A stretch of 64,000 bases of DNA from Luteolibacter ambystomatis (GTDB taxonomy: Bacteria > Verrucomicrobiota > Verrucomicrobiia > Verrucomicrobiales > Akkermansiaceae). The stretch spans positions 4,661,754 to 4,725,753 of the forward strand of contig NZ_CP073100.1 of NCBI RefSeq assembly GCF_018137965.1, in the 5' to 3' direction. Below, piece after piece: positions 54,135 through 63,279 of this stretch (position 1 is the first letter of the stretch; each line of letters begins with the position of its first letter). The notes under the pieces are model-generated. The model was given only the letters and a program-made list of their open reading frames with translations, had not been told where the DNA came from and ran no database searches. Position numbers and translations under genes: made by a program.

Positions 54135-54809
54135 TCACTTCCGCCCGGCGGCAATGATGTCCCGGCTTTCCAGCACCGGCTGCGGCCAACCGTGGCGCGC
54201 GACCTCGATCATCGCTCGTCCGACCTCCTCCGTGGTGGTGATGTGGTTGGGAAACATCCGGCGGAGCAGCGGGATGGTGAAGCCCGTCAGGCGATAGAGC
54301 GTATCGTAGAGCCGGGTTTTCGAGCGGATGCCGTGCAGCGGCTGGATCATGCCCGGGCGGAACAGATGGACCGCTTGGAAGGGAAGCCGCAGCAGGGCGT
54401 TCTCCGTGGCGCCCTTGACCCGCGCCCACATCACCCGGCCATGCTCGGTGCTGTCGGTCCCGGCACCCGAGACGTAGATGAAGGTCATTCCGGGGTTCAG
54501 TTCCGCCAGCGTCCGTGCCGCTCCGAGAGTGAGATCGTAGGTCAGTTTGCGGTAGGCCTCCTCGGTCATGCCTCCGGCCGAGACGCCCAGCGGGAAGAAG
54601 CAGGCGTCATAGCCTTTGAGCTGTTCCTTTACCGAGGTGAGATCGGAGACGTCTGGAATCACCAGCTCGCTCAATTTCGCATGGGATTGCCCCAGCGAAC
54701 TGCGGGCGACTACGAGTACCGCCTCGACTGTCGGGTCGAGGAGGCATTCGCGCAGCACGCCCTGCCCCACCATTCCGGAGGCACCGAATAGAATCACCTT
54801 CATGTTCAT
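54135..54809 (-). CDS. NAD(P)-binding oxidoreductase (HTATIP2/YwnB-like)
   Basis: From ATG 54809 the 224-residue protein has a Rossmann motif KVILFGASGMVGQG (GxxGxxG), CFFPLGVSAGGMTEEAYRKLTYD and FIYVSGAGTDSTEHGRVMWARVKGATENALL, with the Tyr replaced in the classical SDR site. This is the atypical SDR group related to HTATIP2/TIP30 and YwnB. Substrate unknown. Its ATG overlaps the uvrB stop (ATGA), so translation is coupled to uvrB. A long in-frame extension up to 55217 is a uvrB shadow. Confidence 0.82.
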   Translation of the reverse strand: MNMKVILFGASGMVGQGVLRECLLDPTVEAVLVVARSSLGQSHAKLSELVIPDVSDLTSVKEQLKGYDACFFPLGVSAGGMTEEAYRKLTYDLTLGAARTLAELNPGMTFIYVSGAGTDSTEHGRVMWARVKGATENALLRLPFQAVHLFRPGMIQPLHGIRSKTRLYDTLYRLTGFTIPLLRRMFPNHITTTEEVGRAMIEVARHGWPQPVLESRDIIAAGRK

Positions 54810-56995
54810 CGTTTCGAGGACGGTCGTCCGCCACGTCTTCCCTTCGGGTAGTTCACCGGCTTCGGGGATTCGGGCTGCTTGCCATCTCCCTTGAGGGCGG
54901 CGATCTGGTCGCGGAGGTGGGCGGCGCGTTCGAATTCCAAGCGACCGGCGGCCTCGCGCATTTCCTCCTCCAGTTCGGCGATCACACGGACCTTGTCGTA
55001 GGCGGCTTCGTCCTCCGCCACGAGTGACGAGGCCATTTTTTCCGCACCTTCGCGCTGGTTCGAGTAAACTTGGAGGCTTTCCTGCACGGCGCGTTTCACG
55101 CTCTGCGGCGTGATGCCATGTTCCTCGTTGTGCTCCTGCTGGCGGGTGCGGCGATGTTCGGTGACATCGAGCAGCTTCTGGATCGAGTCGGTGACCTGAT
55201 CGCAGAAGATCACGCACTCGCCGTTCAAGTGGCGGGCGGCGCGACCGGCGGTCTGGATGAGGCTGGTTTCGTTGCGGAGGAAGCCTTCCTTGTCCGCATC
55301 GAGAATGCAGACCAGCGAGACTTCCGGCAGATCGAGGCCTTCGCGGAGCAGGTTGATGCCCACGAGGATGTCGAAGGCGGCGGCGCGGAGCTGGCGCAGG
55401 ATTTCCACGCGCTCGACCGCGTCGATGTCGGCATGGATGTAACGGACCTTGAGGCCGGTTCCCATGAGATACTCGGTGAGATCCTCGGCGGTTTTCTTGG
55501 TGAGCGTGGTGACCAGCACGCGCTCGCCGCGCTCCACACGCTGGCGGCAGAGCTCGATGGTCTCATCGATCTGGCCTTTCAGGGGGCGCATGATCACGAC
55601 CGGATCGAGCAGGCCGGTGGGGCGGATGATTTGCTCCACGATCAAGGGTGTTCCACGCCTGGTGGCATCGAAGGCTTCCACCGGCTGGTCGCTGCCGCTC
55701 GGGATGATGCGGAGTTTTTTCAGGTCGATGATCTTGTTGCCACGGCTGTCCTTCTCGTTGACCGGGATGAAGCCTTTGTTTTCCGGGCGGGAGTTCACCA
55801 CTTCGAAAGGCCCCGGCGTGGCGGTCACGTAGAGCCGCTGGTCGGTCATGTGCATGTACTCGTCGAAGCGCAACGGCCGGTTGTCGAGCGCGCTGGGCAG
55901 TCGGAAGCCGTGATTGACGAGCACCGTCTTGCGGCTCTTGTCGCCCTCATACATGCCGCCTACCTGCGGGATGGTGGCGTGGCTTTCATCGACCAGCAGC
56001 AGGAAATCGCGCGGGAAGAAATCGAGCAACGTGTGCGGCCGCGCGCCGGGTTCGCGGCCGGTGAGGTGGCGCGAGTAGTTCTCGATGCCTTGGCAGAAGC
56101 CCATTTCCTGCATCATCTCCAAGTCGTACTCGGTGCGCATGCGCAGGCGCTGGGCCTCGAGCAGCTTGCCCTCCTTCTCGAACTCCGCGATGCGGCCGTC
56201 GAGCTCCTTGCGGATCTCCACCACCGCGCGCTTCAGCTTGTCGCTGGAGGTGACGAACTGCTTCGCGGGGAAAAACGTATGCTTGTCGATGCGCTCGATC
56301 ACCGCTCCGGTGAGCGTGTCGATGGATGACATGCGGTCGATCTCATCGCCGAAGAACTCCACGCGGATCGCCGTTTCATCGAGATAGGCGGGATGGATCT
56401 CGACCACATCCCCACGCACGCGGAACTTGCCGCGGCCGAAGGCGATGTCGTTGCGTTCGAAGAGCATCGAAACCAACGACTCCAGCAGCTCGTCGCGCCG
56501 GATCTGCTGGCCCACCCAGATGGGCAGCATCGCTCCCTCGTAGTCTTCCGGCGAACCCAAGCCGTAGATGCAGGACACCGAGGCGACCACGATCGTGTCG
56601 CGGCGAGTCAACAGCGAGCCCATCGTCGAAAGCCGCAGCCGCTCGATCTCATCGTTGATGGACGAATCCTTCTCGATGTAGGTGTCGGTGCGCGGGATGT
56701 AGGCCTCGGGCTGGTAGTAATCGAAGTAGCTGACGAAGTACTCGACCGCGTTGTGCGGGAAGAAGTTCTTGAACTCCGAATAGAGCTGTGCGGCCAGCGT
56801 CTTGTTGTGGCTCATGATCAGCGCGGGCCTGCCGAGCCGCGCGATCACGTTGGCCATGGTGAAGGTCTTGCCCGAGCCGGTCACGCCGAGCAGCGTCTGG
56901 TGCTTGTTCCCCGCTTCCAGGGATTTCACCAGTTTCTCGATCGCCTGCCCCTGGTCGCCCCGGGGTTCGTAGTCGCTGACCAGCTTGAAAGACAC
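54806..56995 (-). CDS. uvrB: Excinuclease ABC subunit B
   Basis: The DNA-repair helicase-like protein of 729 residues has Walker A GVTGSGKTFTMANVIA (about residues 38-53), the beta-hairpin YYQPEAYIPRTDTYIEKD that locks DNA, DESHATIPQ (Walker B), ATPGPFE, and a C-terminal UVR motif (LEEEMREAAGRLEFERAAHLRDQI) for UvrA/UvrC contact. The start codon is GTG at 56995. It loads at lesions with UvrA and recruits UvrC. Typical length is about 670, plus a basic tail here. Confidence 0.97.
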   Translation of the reverse strand: MSFKLVSDYEPRGDQGQAIEKLVKSLEAGNKHQTLLGVTGSGKTFTMANVIARLGRPALIMSHNKTLAAQLYSEFKNFFPHNAVEYFVSYFDYYQPEAYIPRTDTYIEKDSSINDEIERLRLSTMGSLLTRRDTIVVASVSCIYGLGSPEDYEGAMLPIWVGQQIRRDELLESLVSMLFERNDIAFGRGKFRVRGDVVEIHPAYLDETAIRVEFFGDEIDRMSSIDTLTGAVIERIDKHTFFPAKQFVTSSDKLKRAVVEIRKELDGRIAEFEKEGKLLEAQRLRMRTEYDLEMMQEMGFCQGIENYSRHLTGREPGARPHTLLDFFPRDFLLLVDESHATIPQVGGMYEGDKSRKTVLVNHGFRLPSALDNRPLRFDEYMHMTDQRLYVTATPGPFEVVNSRPENKGFIPVNEKDSRGNKIIDLKKLRIIPSGSDQPVEAFDATRRGTPLIVEQIIRPTGLLDPVVIMRPLKGQIDETIELCRQRVERGERVLVTTLTKKTAEDLTEYLMGTGLKVRYIHADIDAVERVEILRQLRAAAFDILVGINLLREGLDLPEVSLVCILDADKEGFLRNETSLIQTAGRAARHLNGECVIFCDQVTDSIQKLLDVTEHRRTRQQEHNEEHGITPQSVKRAVQESLQVYSNQREGAEKMASSLVAEDEAAYDKVRVIAELEEEMREAAGRLEFERAAHLRDQIAALKGDGKQPESPKPVNYPKGRRGGRPSSKR

Positions 56996-57050
56996 GCCCC
57001 TCTGTAATGGCGGAATGCCCGGGCCGCAAGGGGGCGGGTTGGGCGTTCCT

Positions 57051-57479
57051 TCACTCCTTGAACTTCAGCGCGCCATCCGCGGTGAACTCGAACATCGGCC
57101 CCCACACGATTTCCCAGTGGTAGCCATTCGGGTCGCGGAAGTAGCCGCTGAAACCGCCCCAGAAGGTGTCCTGCGGTTCTTTGTCCACTCTCGCTCCGGC
57201 AGTGCGGGCGCGGTCGAGGATGGCGACCACTTCCTCCTGGCTGCGGGCATTGTGGGCCAGGGTGATGCCGCTGAAGCCGGAACGGGTGCGTGGCGTTTCC
57301 TCCGAGATATCCTCGGCCAGCTTTTCCAGCGGATAGAGCGAGATCCAACAACCGGGCAGCGGGAAGAACACCACATCCTCGTGATCGCGGTTCGGCGGAG
57401 TATCGAAGATCGCGCTGTAAAAGCGGGCGGAAGTTTCGAGGTCTGCCACGCCGAGCGTGACCACGGTGAGTCGGTTCAT
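57051..57479 (-). CDS. VOC/glyoxalase-fold protein
   Basis: The 142-residue protein has two beta-alpha-beta3 modules: LTVVTLGVADLETSARFYSAIF and, in the second half, VDKEPQDTFWGGFSGYFRDPNGYHWEIVW, the usual metal-ligand positions of VOC proteins. Reaction unknown (isomerase, dioxygenase or resistance protein are alternatives). ATG 57479 is chosen; the frame opens earlier at 57596, overlapping the next gene. It lies 4 bases after the DUF6157 stop. Confidence 0.85.
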   Translation of the reverse strand: MNRLTVVTLGVADLETSARFYSAIFDTPPNRDHEDVVFFPLPGCWISLYPLEKLAEDISEETPRTRSGFSGITLAHNARSQEEVVAILDRARTAGARVDKEPQDTFWGGFSGYFRDPNGYHWEIVWGPMFEFTADGALKFKE

Positions 57480-57483
57480 GAGT

Positions 57484-57885
57484 TCAGGCCTTTTTGTTCC
57501 GCATGGCGTGGACCTGTTGGAGGTCCTTGCGTTTTTCGAAGGCACGGTATTCCGCTGATCCAGCAGGCACCACGGCGATCTTTCCTCCCTCATCAAAATG
57601 GAAGCCCCATCCGTAGCGCTTTGCGAGGGAGGAACAGCGAAGGCAGGGGATCGGCTTGGAACGCACGCGCTTCACGATTTCCGCGCGGGTTTCCTTTTCC
57701 TCCGGATCACGGCGCAGCTCGCTTTCCACCACCAGAGCCTCGTGGGTGTAATGATAGGGCGCATCCCTCAGCAGACCGAGCTGGATGGTATGCACCGGCA
57801 CGGTTTTGCCTCGCGCGGGCGGCTCGATGGCGTGGCTTTCCGGACAATCCGCGGCGATGCGAACGAAGGTGTTCGTGTAGCTCAT
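57484..57885 (-). CDS. DUF6157 family protein
   Basis: The 133-residue protein begins MSYTNTFVRIAADCPESH and continues with HTIQLGLLRDAPYHYTHEALVVESEL and GKIAVVPAGSAEYRAF, landmarks I associate with DUF6157. It contains one CLRC pair. The function is unknown. Its ATG overlaps the stop of the TPR-type gene by 4 bases, so the two are coupled. Confidence 0.75.
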   Translation of the reverse strand: MSYTNTFVRIAADCPESHAIEPPARGKTVPVHTIQLGLLRDAPYHYTHEALVVESELRRDPEEKETRAEIVKRVRSKPIPCLRCSSLAKRYGWGFHFDEGGKIAVVPAGSAEYRAFEKRKDLQQVHAMRNKKA

Positions 57886-58415
57886 GGCTTCGGCGGCAGA
57901 TACTCGAAACTGGATGCCCGCAACTCCGCTTCCCGTTGGAGCACCCAGGGCCGTAGCGCGACCAGATCCTCATCCTTCAGCGCCATGGCGATCACGTTTT
58001 CCGGATCGGCATGGATCGTGCGGTTGAGAAAATCCTTCGCCTCATCCATCCGGCCCTGCACGCAGGCATAGCACGCGAGATTGTAGAGCACGATGCCCTC
58101 CGGCGGGTGATGGGCCAGCGCGCCACGAAGGATGGCGTCCGCGGCCTCGATCGAATGGGCGCGGCGTTGCGCATACGCTCCCTGGATCCACCAGAAGATC
58201 TCGCTGGGCTCTTTTTCCAACATCGGCAGGCACAGTGCGGCCGCATCGCCCCACCGTCCCATCCGGCCGAGGATCTCCACGCGGAGCTGCCGTACCGGCG
58301 AGTGCTCATCATGAGCGGCAGGGAGCTCGGACATCTCGTTCCAAGCGTCCTCGGCCATGCCGAGTTCGAGGAAGCCCAGAGCGCGTTGGCAGGTGGCGGC
58401 GGTTTCGGGTGTCAC
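57882..58415 (-). CDS. TPR-like repeat protein
   Basis: From GTG 58415 the protein has 177 residues with helical repeats of TPR type (ALGFLELGMAEDAWNEMSEL; QLRVEILGRMGRWGDAAALCLPML; GIVLYNLACYACVQGRMDEAKDFLNRTIHADP). It is a cytoplasmic adaptor-type protein. A GGAGG lies 11 bases before the GTG. An ATG at 58460 is in frame and would add 15 residues that look less natural. Confidence 0.72.
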   Translation of the reverse strand: MTPETAATCQRALGFLELGMAEDAWNEMSELPAAHDEHSPVRQLRVEILGRMGRWGDAAALCLPMLEKEPSEIFWWIQGAYAQRRAHSIEAADAILRGALAHHPPEGIVLYNLACYACVQGRMDEAKDFLNRTIHADPENVIAMALKDEDLVALRPWVLQREAELRASSFEYLPPKP

Positions 58416-58546
58416 GGAAGTACGTTCCTCCGGCAGGCCGGAATGGCAACCATTATACATGTCCCATGCCGCTATGGCAAATGGTCCCGGAGGGCCGATA
58501 TTCCCCGCTGGCGGACGATCCCGATCTGTGGAAGAGTGGGAGCGGC

Positions 58547-58882
58547 ATGATCGAACTATTCCGGGTCAGGGATTTCACGGTGGTCGGATTTTACCAGAGC
58601 CTCTTGGAAGCGGAAGGAATTCAAACCTTTGTCCGCAACGAGAACCTCTCTTCCACCGAGGTTTCCATCCCCACGTTCTGCCCCGCGTTGTGCATCCTGA
58701 ACGAGGAGGATCATCCTCGTGCCCTTGAGATCCTCCAGGCCTATGCCTCGCCCGATGCCTCAGCCCCGGTAGGGGAGGACTGGGCCTGCAAGGCCTGCGG
58801 CGAACAGAATCCCGGAAATTTCGATCTGTGCTGGTCCTGTGAAACCCCGCGTGGCGGAATCCTGGAAGAACCTCCCCTCTAA
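58547..58882 (+). CDS. DUF2007 domain protein fused to a zinc finger
   Basis: From ATG 58547 the 111-residue protein has a DUF2007 signal-transducing-like domain (ELFRVRDFTVVGFYQSLLEAEGIQTFVRNE, then PALCILNEEDHPRALEIL) and a C-terminal RanBP2-type zinc finger (CKACGEQNPGNFDLCWSCE; four Cys). ATG 58547 is preceded by GGGAG; an ATG at 58466 in frame would add 27 residues. It is divergent from the TPR gene and 2 bases from the HIT gene, so co-transcribed with it. Confidence 0.78.
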   Translation: MIELFRVRDFTVVGFYQSLLEAEGIQTFVRNENLSSTEVSIPTFCPALCILNEEDHPRALEILQAYASPDASAPVGEDWACKACGEQNPGNFDLCWSCETPRGGILEEPPL

Positions 58883-58884
58883 CC

Positions 58885-59298
58885 ATGGCCTTCACCCTGC
58901 ATCCCCGCCTCGCCGCCGGCTCCTTTGATCTCGGACGCCTCGGTATCTGCCGCCTGCTCCTCAAAAACAACGCGATCTTTCCCTGGTTCCTGCTGGTGCC
59001 GGAGGTCGAGGACGGCATTGAGGACCTGCACCAACTCTCTCCGGAGCAACATGCCGAGGTTACCGCGGCCATCCGCACGGTGTCCCAGTTCATGTCGGAC
59101 CATTTCCAACCGAGGAAGCTCAACGTCGCCTGCATCGGCAACCAGGTCCACCAGATGCACATCCACCTCATCGCCCGCAATGAGGATGATCCGGCCTGGC
59201 CGGGGACGGTGTGGGACTATTTCGGCAAGCGCGAGTATGAGGATGCCGAGGTGGAGGAGATCCGGAAGGCCGTGGCGGCAGGGTTGGGATTGAGCTAG
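58885..59298 (+). CDS. HIT family nucleotide-binding protein
   Basis: The 137-residue protein has the HIT signature HQMHIHLIAR (histidine triad near residues 91-97) and the FPWFLLVPEVEDGIEDLHQLSPEQ segment. It resembles the diadenosine tetraphosphate hydrolase group. It should bind and hydrolyse a nucleotide conjugate in the cytoplasm. It follows the DUF2007 gene almost directly. Confidence 0.88.
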   Translation: MAFTLHPRLAAGSFDLGRLGICRLLLKNNAIFPWFLLVPEVEDGIEDLHQLSPEQHAEVTAAIRTVSQFMSDHFQPRKLNVACIGNQVHQMHIHLIARNEDDPAWPGTVWDYFGKREYEDAEVEEIRKAVAAGLGLS

Positions 59299-59367
59299 AG
59301 GGAGTCCACGGAGGGGAGTTGCAAGAATTGCGTGAGATTGAGGTCCGCGACTCCGTAGTTGGGTCTG

Positions 59368-60033
59368 ATGAAAACCCTGACCGCTCTGTTGTTCGTTTCA
59401 CCGATCGCAATCGCCGAACCCGTTTCCCTCTTCAATGGCAAGGATCTCACCGGCTGGCATGCCGACGTGCCAGCTGCGGACAAGGATCCGAAAATCGCCC
59501 CGAGCTTCATCGTCCGCGATGGCATGCTCGTTTCCCTGGGCAAGCCTGGTGGCCATCTCATCACGGACAAGGAGTACTCCAACTACAAGCTAGAAGTGCA
59601 ATACCGCTTCGCCGCGAAGCCGGGGAACTGCGGCGTGCTCGTCCATGCTTCGAAGCCGCGCGTGCTCTACAACATGTTCCCGCAGTCCATCGAGGTGCAG
59701 ATGATGTCCGGGGATGCCGGGGATTTCTGGTGCATCGGGGAAAACATCGAGGTGCCGGACATGGAGAAGCGCCGTCCGAAAAAAGACGGCCAGGCCTATG
59801 GCGGCGGAGCGAACGATGCCCGCCGCATCCTCAATCTCACCGATGGCTCGGAGAAGCCGGTGGGCGAGTGGAACACCATGGTCATCGAGTGCAAGGGAGA
59901 CACCGTGAAGGTCTCGGTCAATGGCACGGTGGTGAACGACGGTTCGAAGTGCACCGCCACCAAGGGCCAGATCGCCTTGCAGGCGGAGGGTTCGGAGGTG
60001 GAATTCCGCAAGCTGGAGATCACCCAGCAATAG
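59368..60033 (+). CDS. DUF1080 (3-keto-disaccharide hydrolase-like) exported protein
   Basis: The 221-residue protein has a signal peptide (MKTLTALLFVSPIAIA) and the DUF1080 lectin-like fold: FNGKDLTGWHAD, GHLITDKEYSNYKLEVQYRF, NCGVLVHASKPRVLYNMFPQSIEVQM, and GEWNTMVIECKGDTVKVSVNG, ending in ALQAEGSEVEFRKLEI. Such proteins are abundant in Verrucomicrobiota and Planctomycetes and are tied to sugar degradation in the periplasm. The ATG at 59368 is preferred over 59359 by signal peptide. Confidence 0.86.
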   Translation: MKTLTALLFVSPIAIAEPVSLFNGKDLTGWHADVPAADKDPKIAPSFIVRDGMLVSLGKPGGHLITDKEYSNYKLEVQYRFAAKPGNCGVLVHASKPRVLYNMFPQSIEVQMMSGDAGDFWCIGENIEVPDMEKRRPKKDGQAYGGGANDARRILNLTDGSEKPVGEWNTMVIECKGDTVKVSVNGTVVNDGSKCTATKGQIALQAEGSEVEFRKLEITQQ

Positions 60034-60133
60034 GAGCGTTCCGTGTCGTTTCAAACGCCGCGTCTCGCAACTGCGGCCTGCTAACACATGACAGTTGTGC
60101 ATCCCATCCGGACGGCTATCTTCCTGCCGTCCG

Positions 60134-60868
60134 ATGAATGCCCTCGCGCCCTCTCCGCTCTCCACGGGTGTCGTGTTCCAGGCGAAGAAATTGCGGAAGG
60201 TGTATCACACCGGCGAGCTGGATGTCGTCGCGCTGCATGGCGTGGACATGGAACTGAATGCGGGTGAACTGGTCTGCTTGCTCGGTGCGTCCGGCAGCGG
60301 CAAGTCGACCTTGCTGAACATCCTTGGCGGCTTGGATATTCCCACCTCCGGTGAATTGCTTTACAAGGGCTGGCCGTTGGATGGCTCGGATGAAAACACG
60401 TTGACCCTCTTCCGCCGGAACTGCGTGGGCTTCGTCTTCCAGTTCTACAACCTCATCCCCAGCCTCACTGCCCGCGAGAATGTGGCGCTCATCACCAGCA
60501 TCTCGCGGAATCCGATGACGCCGGAGGAGGCGCTGGAAATGGTCGGTCTCGGCAAACGCATGGATCATTTCCCGTCCCAGCTTTCCGGCGGGGAGCAGCA
60601 GCGCGTCGCCATCGCCCGCGCCATCGCGAAGCGTCCGGAAGTTCTCCTGTGCGACGAACCCACCGGTGCGCTCGATGTGACCACCGGCATCACCGTGCTG
60701 GAGGCCGTGGAGCGCATCAACCGCGAGCTCGGCACGCTCACCGTGGTCATCACCCACAATGCGGCGATGGCGGACATGGCCGATCGAGTCCTGCATCTTT
60801 CCGATGGCAGGATTGTCGATTCCCATCGCAACGAAACCCGCATGCCCGCGGCGCAACTGAAATGGTGA
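60134..60868 (+). CDS. ABC transporter ATPase, MacB/LolD type
   Basis: The 244-residue ATPase has Walker [12 protein letters not shown] (about residues 54-64), Q-loop [18 protein letters not shown], signature [16 protein letters not shown], Walker [12 protein letters not shown] and H-loop ITHN. The [16 protein letters not shown] and GALD sequences place it in the LolD/MacB/FtsE group that pairs with FtsX-type permeases. ATG 60134 is chosen from the in-frame set starting at 60095. It lies 16 bases before the permease gene. Confidence 0.92.
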   Translation: MNALAPSPLSTGVVFQAKKLRKVYHTGELDVVALHGVDMELNAGELVCLLGASGSGKSTLLNILGGLDIPTSGELLYKGWPLDGSDENTLTLFRRNCVGFVFQFYNLIPSLTARENVALITSISRNPMTPEEALEMVGLGKRMDHFPSQLSGGEQQRVAIARAIAKRPEVLLCDEPTGALDVTTGITVLEAVERINRELGTLTVVITHNAAMADMADRVLHLSDGRIVDSHRNETRMPAAQLKW

Positions 60869-60884
60869 ACCCGCCGCTGCCCGC

Positions 60885-63254
60885 ATGATTTCACCGCTCG
60901 ACCGGAAACTGCTGCGCGATCTCGGCCGTATGAAAGGCCAGGTCATCGCCGTCAGTCTGGTGATGGCCTGCGGGCTGGCGATGATGATCATGACCCGCAG
61001 CCTGATCCTCACGCTGGAGTCCACGCGGGATGCCTACTACGAACAGTTCGCGCTGGCGGACGTGTTCGCCTCGTTGAAACGCGCGCCTCTTTCCGCCGCG
61101 GCGGAGTTGGAAAAACTGCCGGGCGTTTCCGTGGTCGAGCCGCGGGTGGCGGTGGACGTCACGCTTGATCTGCCCGGGCTCGCGGAGCCTGCCACCGGGC
61201 ATGTCATCTCGCTGCCGGAGGATGGCGGCGCGCCGAAGTTGAACCGGATCTTTCTTCGCACCGGCCGTATGCCGGAGATCGATTCGCGGCGCGAGGTGGT
61301 GGTGGGCGAGGCCTTCGCCACCGAGAACGGATTGAAGCCAGGCGACTCGCTGGTGGCGGTGATCAACGGCCATCGTGAAACCCTCCAGATTTGCGGCATC
61401 GGGCTTTCACCGGAATTCGTGTTCGAGGCCCGCGCCGGGGAAACGCTGCCGGACCACAAGCGCTTCAGTGTGATTTGGATGAACTATCGCGCGCTGGCGG
61501 TGGCGTACAATCTCGATGGCGCGTTTAACGACGTTTGCATCGATCTTGCACCCGGTGCCGTGTCCGAGCCGGTGATGGAGGCGATGGATCGCATCCTGGC
61601 GCCCTATGGCGCGGGAGGTGCCTACACGCGGAAGGATCAGGCATCGGCCCAACGTCTCGGCGATGAACTGAAGGTGCTGCATGCCTTGTCCGTGGTCTAT
61701 CCGCTGGTGTTCCTCAGTGTGGCCGCGTTCATGGTGAATTCCGTGTTATCCCGCATCGTGCGGCTCCAGCGCGAGCAGATCGCGCAGATGAAGGCGCTCG
61801 GCTATTCCTCGCGGCAGGTCGGTGTGCATTACCTGAAGTTCGTGGTGGTGATCGGCTTCCTCGGCACGGTCATCGGCGGTTTGGCGGGGCGGTGGATGGG
61901 CGGCGGGCTGGTGAACCTCTACACGATGTTTTTCCGCTTCCCGTCGCTGGAGTTCCGCATGGACTACGGAGCCTTGCTGACCGCGTTGCTGGTGAGCGCG
62001 GGCGCTTCCGCCGCCGGCGTGATCACGGTGGTGTGGCAGGCGGTGAAGCTGCCTCCGGCCGAGGCGATGCGGCCGGAGCCACCTGCGGATTTCAAGCCGT
62101 CGCTGTTCGAACGCATCGGCCTCACGCGGTTCTTCAGCCCGGTATTCCGCATGGCGCTGCGCAACATCGAGCGCCGTCCGTGGCAGGCGGTCTTCACGTC
62201 CGCAGGCATCGCGCTGGCCACCGGGTTGATGGTGCTGCCCGGGGCGATGGAGAACAGCATCGATTATCTGCTGACCTTCCAGTGGAACCGCCAGCAGCGC
62301 CAGGACGTGGCGGTATTCCTGGTGGAGCCATCGTCGGAGAAAGGCCTGCACGATCTGGAACATCTTCCCGGCGTGACGCTTGCGGAGCCGATCCGCAGCG
62401 TGCAGACGCGCCTGCGATACGGGCACCATCATCGGAAGCTCGCCATTACCGGCCTTCCGCCCGGTGCGAACCTCAACCGTCTGCTCGATGAACAAGGCGA
62501 GACGATCACCATGCCGGAAGAGGGTCTCATCATGTCGAAGAAGCTTGCGGAGGTGATCGGCGCGAACATTGGAGATGAAGTGCAGGTCGAGGTCATGGAA
62601 GGTCGCCGTCCGATCCTGAGCATTCCGATCCGTGGCTTGGTCACGGATTACGCGGGAGTCGCGGCCTACATGGACATCGCCGCGTTGCGTCGGCTCATGC
62701 ACGAGGGTGATACGGTGAATGGCGCCTACCTCACGCTCGACCACAGCCGCTGGGACGACTTCATGCGCGAGGTGAAAGATACGCCGCGCGCGGCCATTGT
62801 GATGGTGAAGCGCGACCAACTCGCGTCGTTCCGCGAAACCACGGCGAAGAGCATCGGGCTGATGCGCACGCTTTACTTCGTGCTCGCGGTCATCGTCGCC
62901 TTCGGAGTCGTTTACAACAGCTCGCGCATCGCCCTGTCCGAACGCAGCCGCGAACTGGCGACGCTGCGCGTGGTGGGCTTCAACATGTCCGAGGTCCGTG
63001 GCGTGTTATTGGGCGAGCTGTCGCTGCTGGTGCTTTCCGCCATCCCTGTCGGGCTTGCGCTGGGAAAGGGACTGGTGCTGCTCATCATGTCCTCCTTCAG
63101 CACGGAAACCGTGCGCATGCCCATCGTGGTGGAGAGCTCCACCTATTCCATCGCCGTGTTGGTGGTGCTTTCCGCCGCAGCATTCTCCTTCACCCTGGTC
63201 AGCCGCATGCTCGGCAAACTCGATCTCGTCGGCGTCTTGAAGGCGCGCGATTGA
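60885..63254 (+). CDS. ABC transporter permease with two FtsX domains
   Basis: The 789-residue permease has an N-terminal membrane helix, a large exported domain (residues about 45-265), an FtsX helix triple (about 265-395), a second membrane helix near 430, a second exported domain and a second FtsX triple (about 660-780). Duplicated FtsX permeases act in mechanotransmission-type export with a cognate ATPase. It is the second gene of an ATPase-permease-adaptor cassette. The transported substrate is unknown. Confidence 0.88.
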   Translation: MISPLDRKLLRDLGRMKGQVIAVSLVMACGLAMMIMTRSLILTLESTRDAYYEQFALADVFASLKRAPLSAAAELEKLPGVSVVEPRVAVDVTLDLPGLAEPATGHVISLPEDGGAPKLNRIFLRTGRMPEIDSRREVVVGEAFATENGLKPGDSLVAVINGHRETLQICGIGLSPEFVFEARAGETLPDHKRFSVIWMNYRALAVAYNLDGAFNDVCIDLAPGAVSEPVMEAMDRILAPYGAGGAYTRKDQASAQRLGDELKVLHALSVVYPLVFLSVAAFMVNSVLSRIVRLQREQIAQMKALGYSSRQVGVHYLKFVVVIGFLGTVIGGLAGRWMGGGLVNLYTMFFRFPSLEFRMDYGALLTALLVSAGASAAGVITVVWQAVKLPPAEAMRPEPPADFKPSLFERIGLTRFFSPVFRMALRNIERRPWQAVFTSAGIALATGLMVLPGAMENSIDYLLTFQWNRQQRQDVAVFLVEPSSEKGLHDLEHLPGVTLAEPIRSVQTRLRYGHHHRKLAITGLPPGANLNRLLDEQGETITMPEEGLIMSKKLAEVIGANIGDEVQVEVMEGRRPILSIPIRGLVTDYAGVAAYMDIAALRRLMHEGDTVNGAYLTLDHSRWDDFMREVKDTPRAAIVMVKRDQLASFRETTAKSIGLMRTLYFVLAVIVAFGVVYNSSRIALSERSRELATLRVVGFNMSEVRGVLLGELSLLVLSAIPVGLALGKGLVLLIMSSFSTETVRMPIVVESSTYSIAVLVVLSAAAFSFTLVSRMLGKLDLVGVLKARD

Positions 63255-63279
63255 ACCTTCATCCTCACCCGCGATTCCC

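Noticed and set aside
55070..56329. 419-codon open frame opposite uvrB
   Set aside because: Shadow frame; uvrB motifs are complete on the minus strand.
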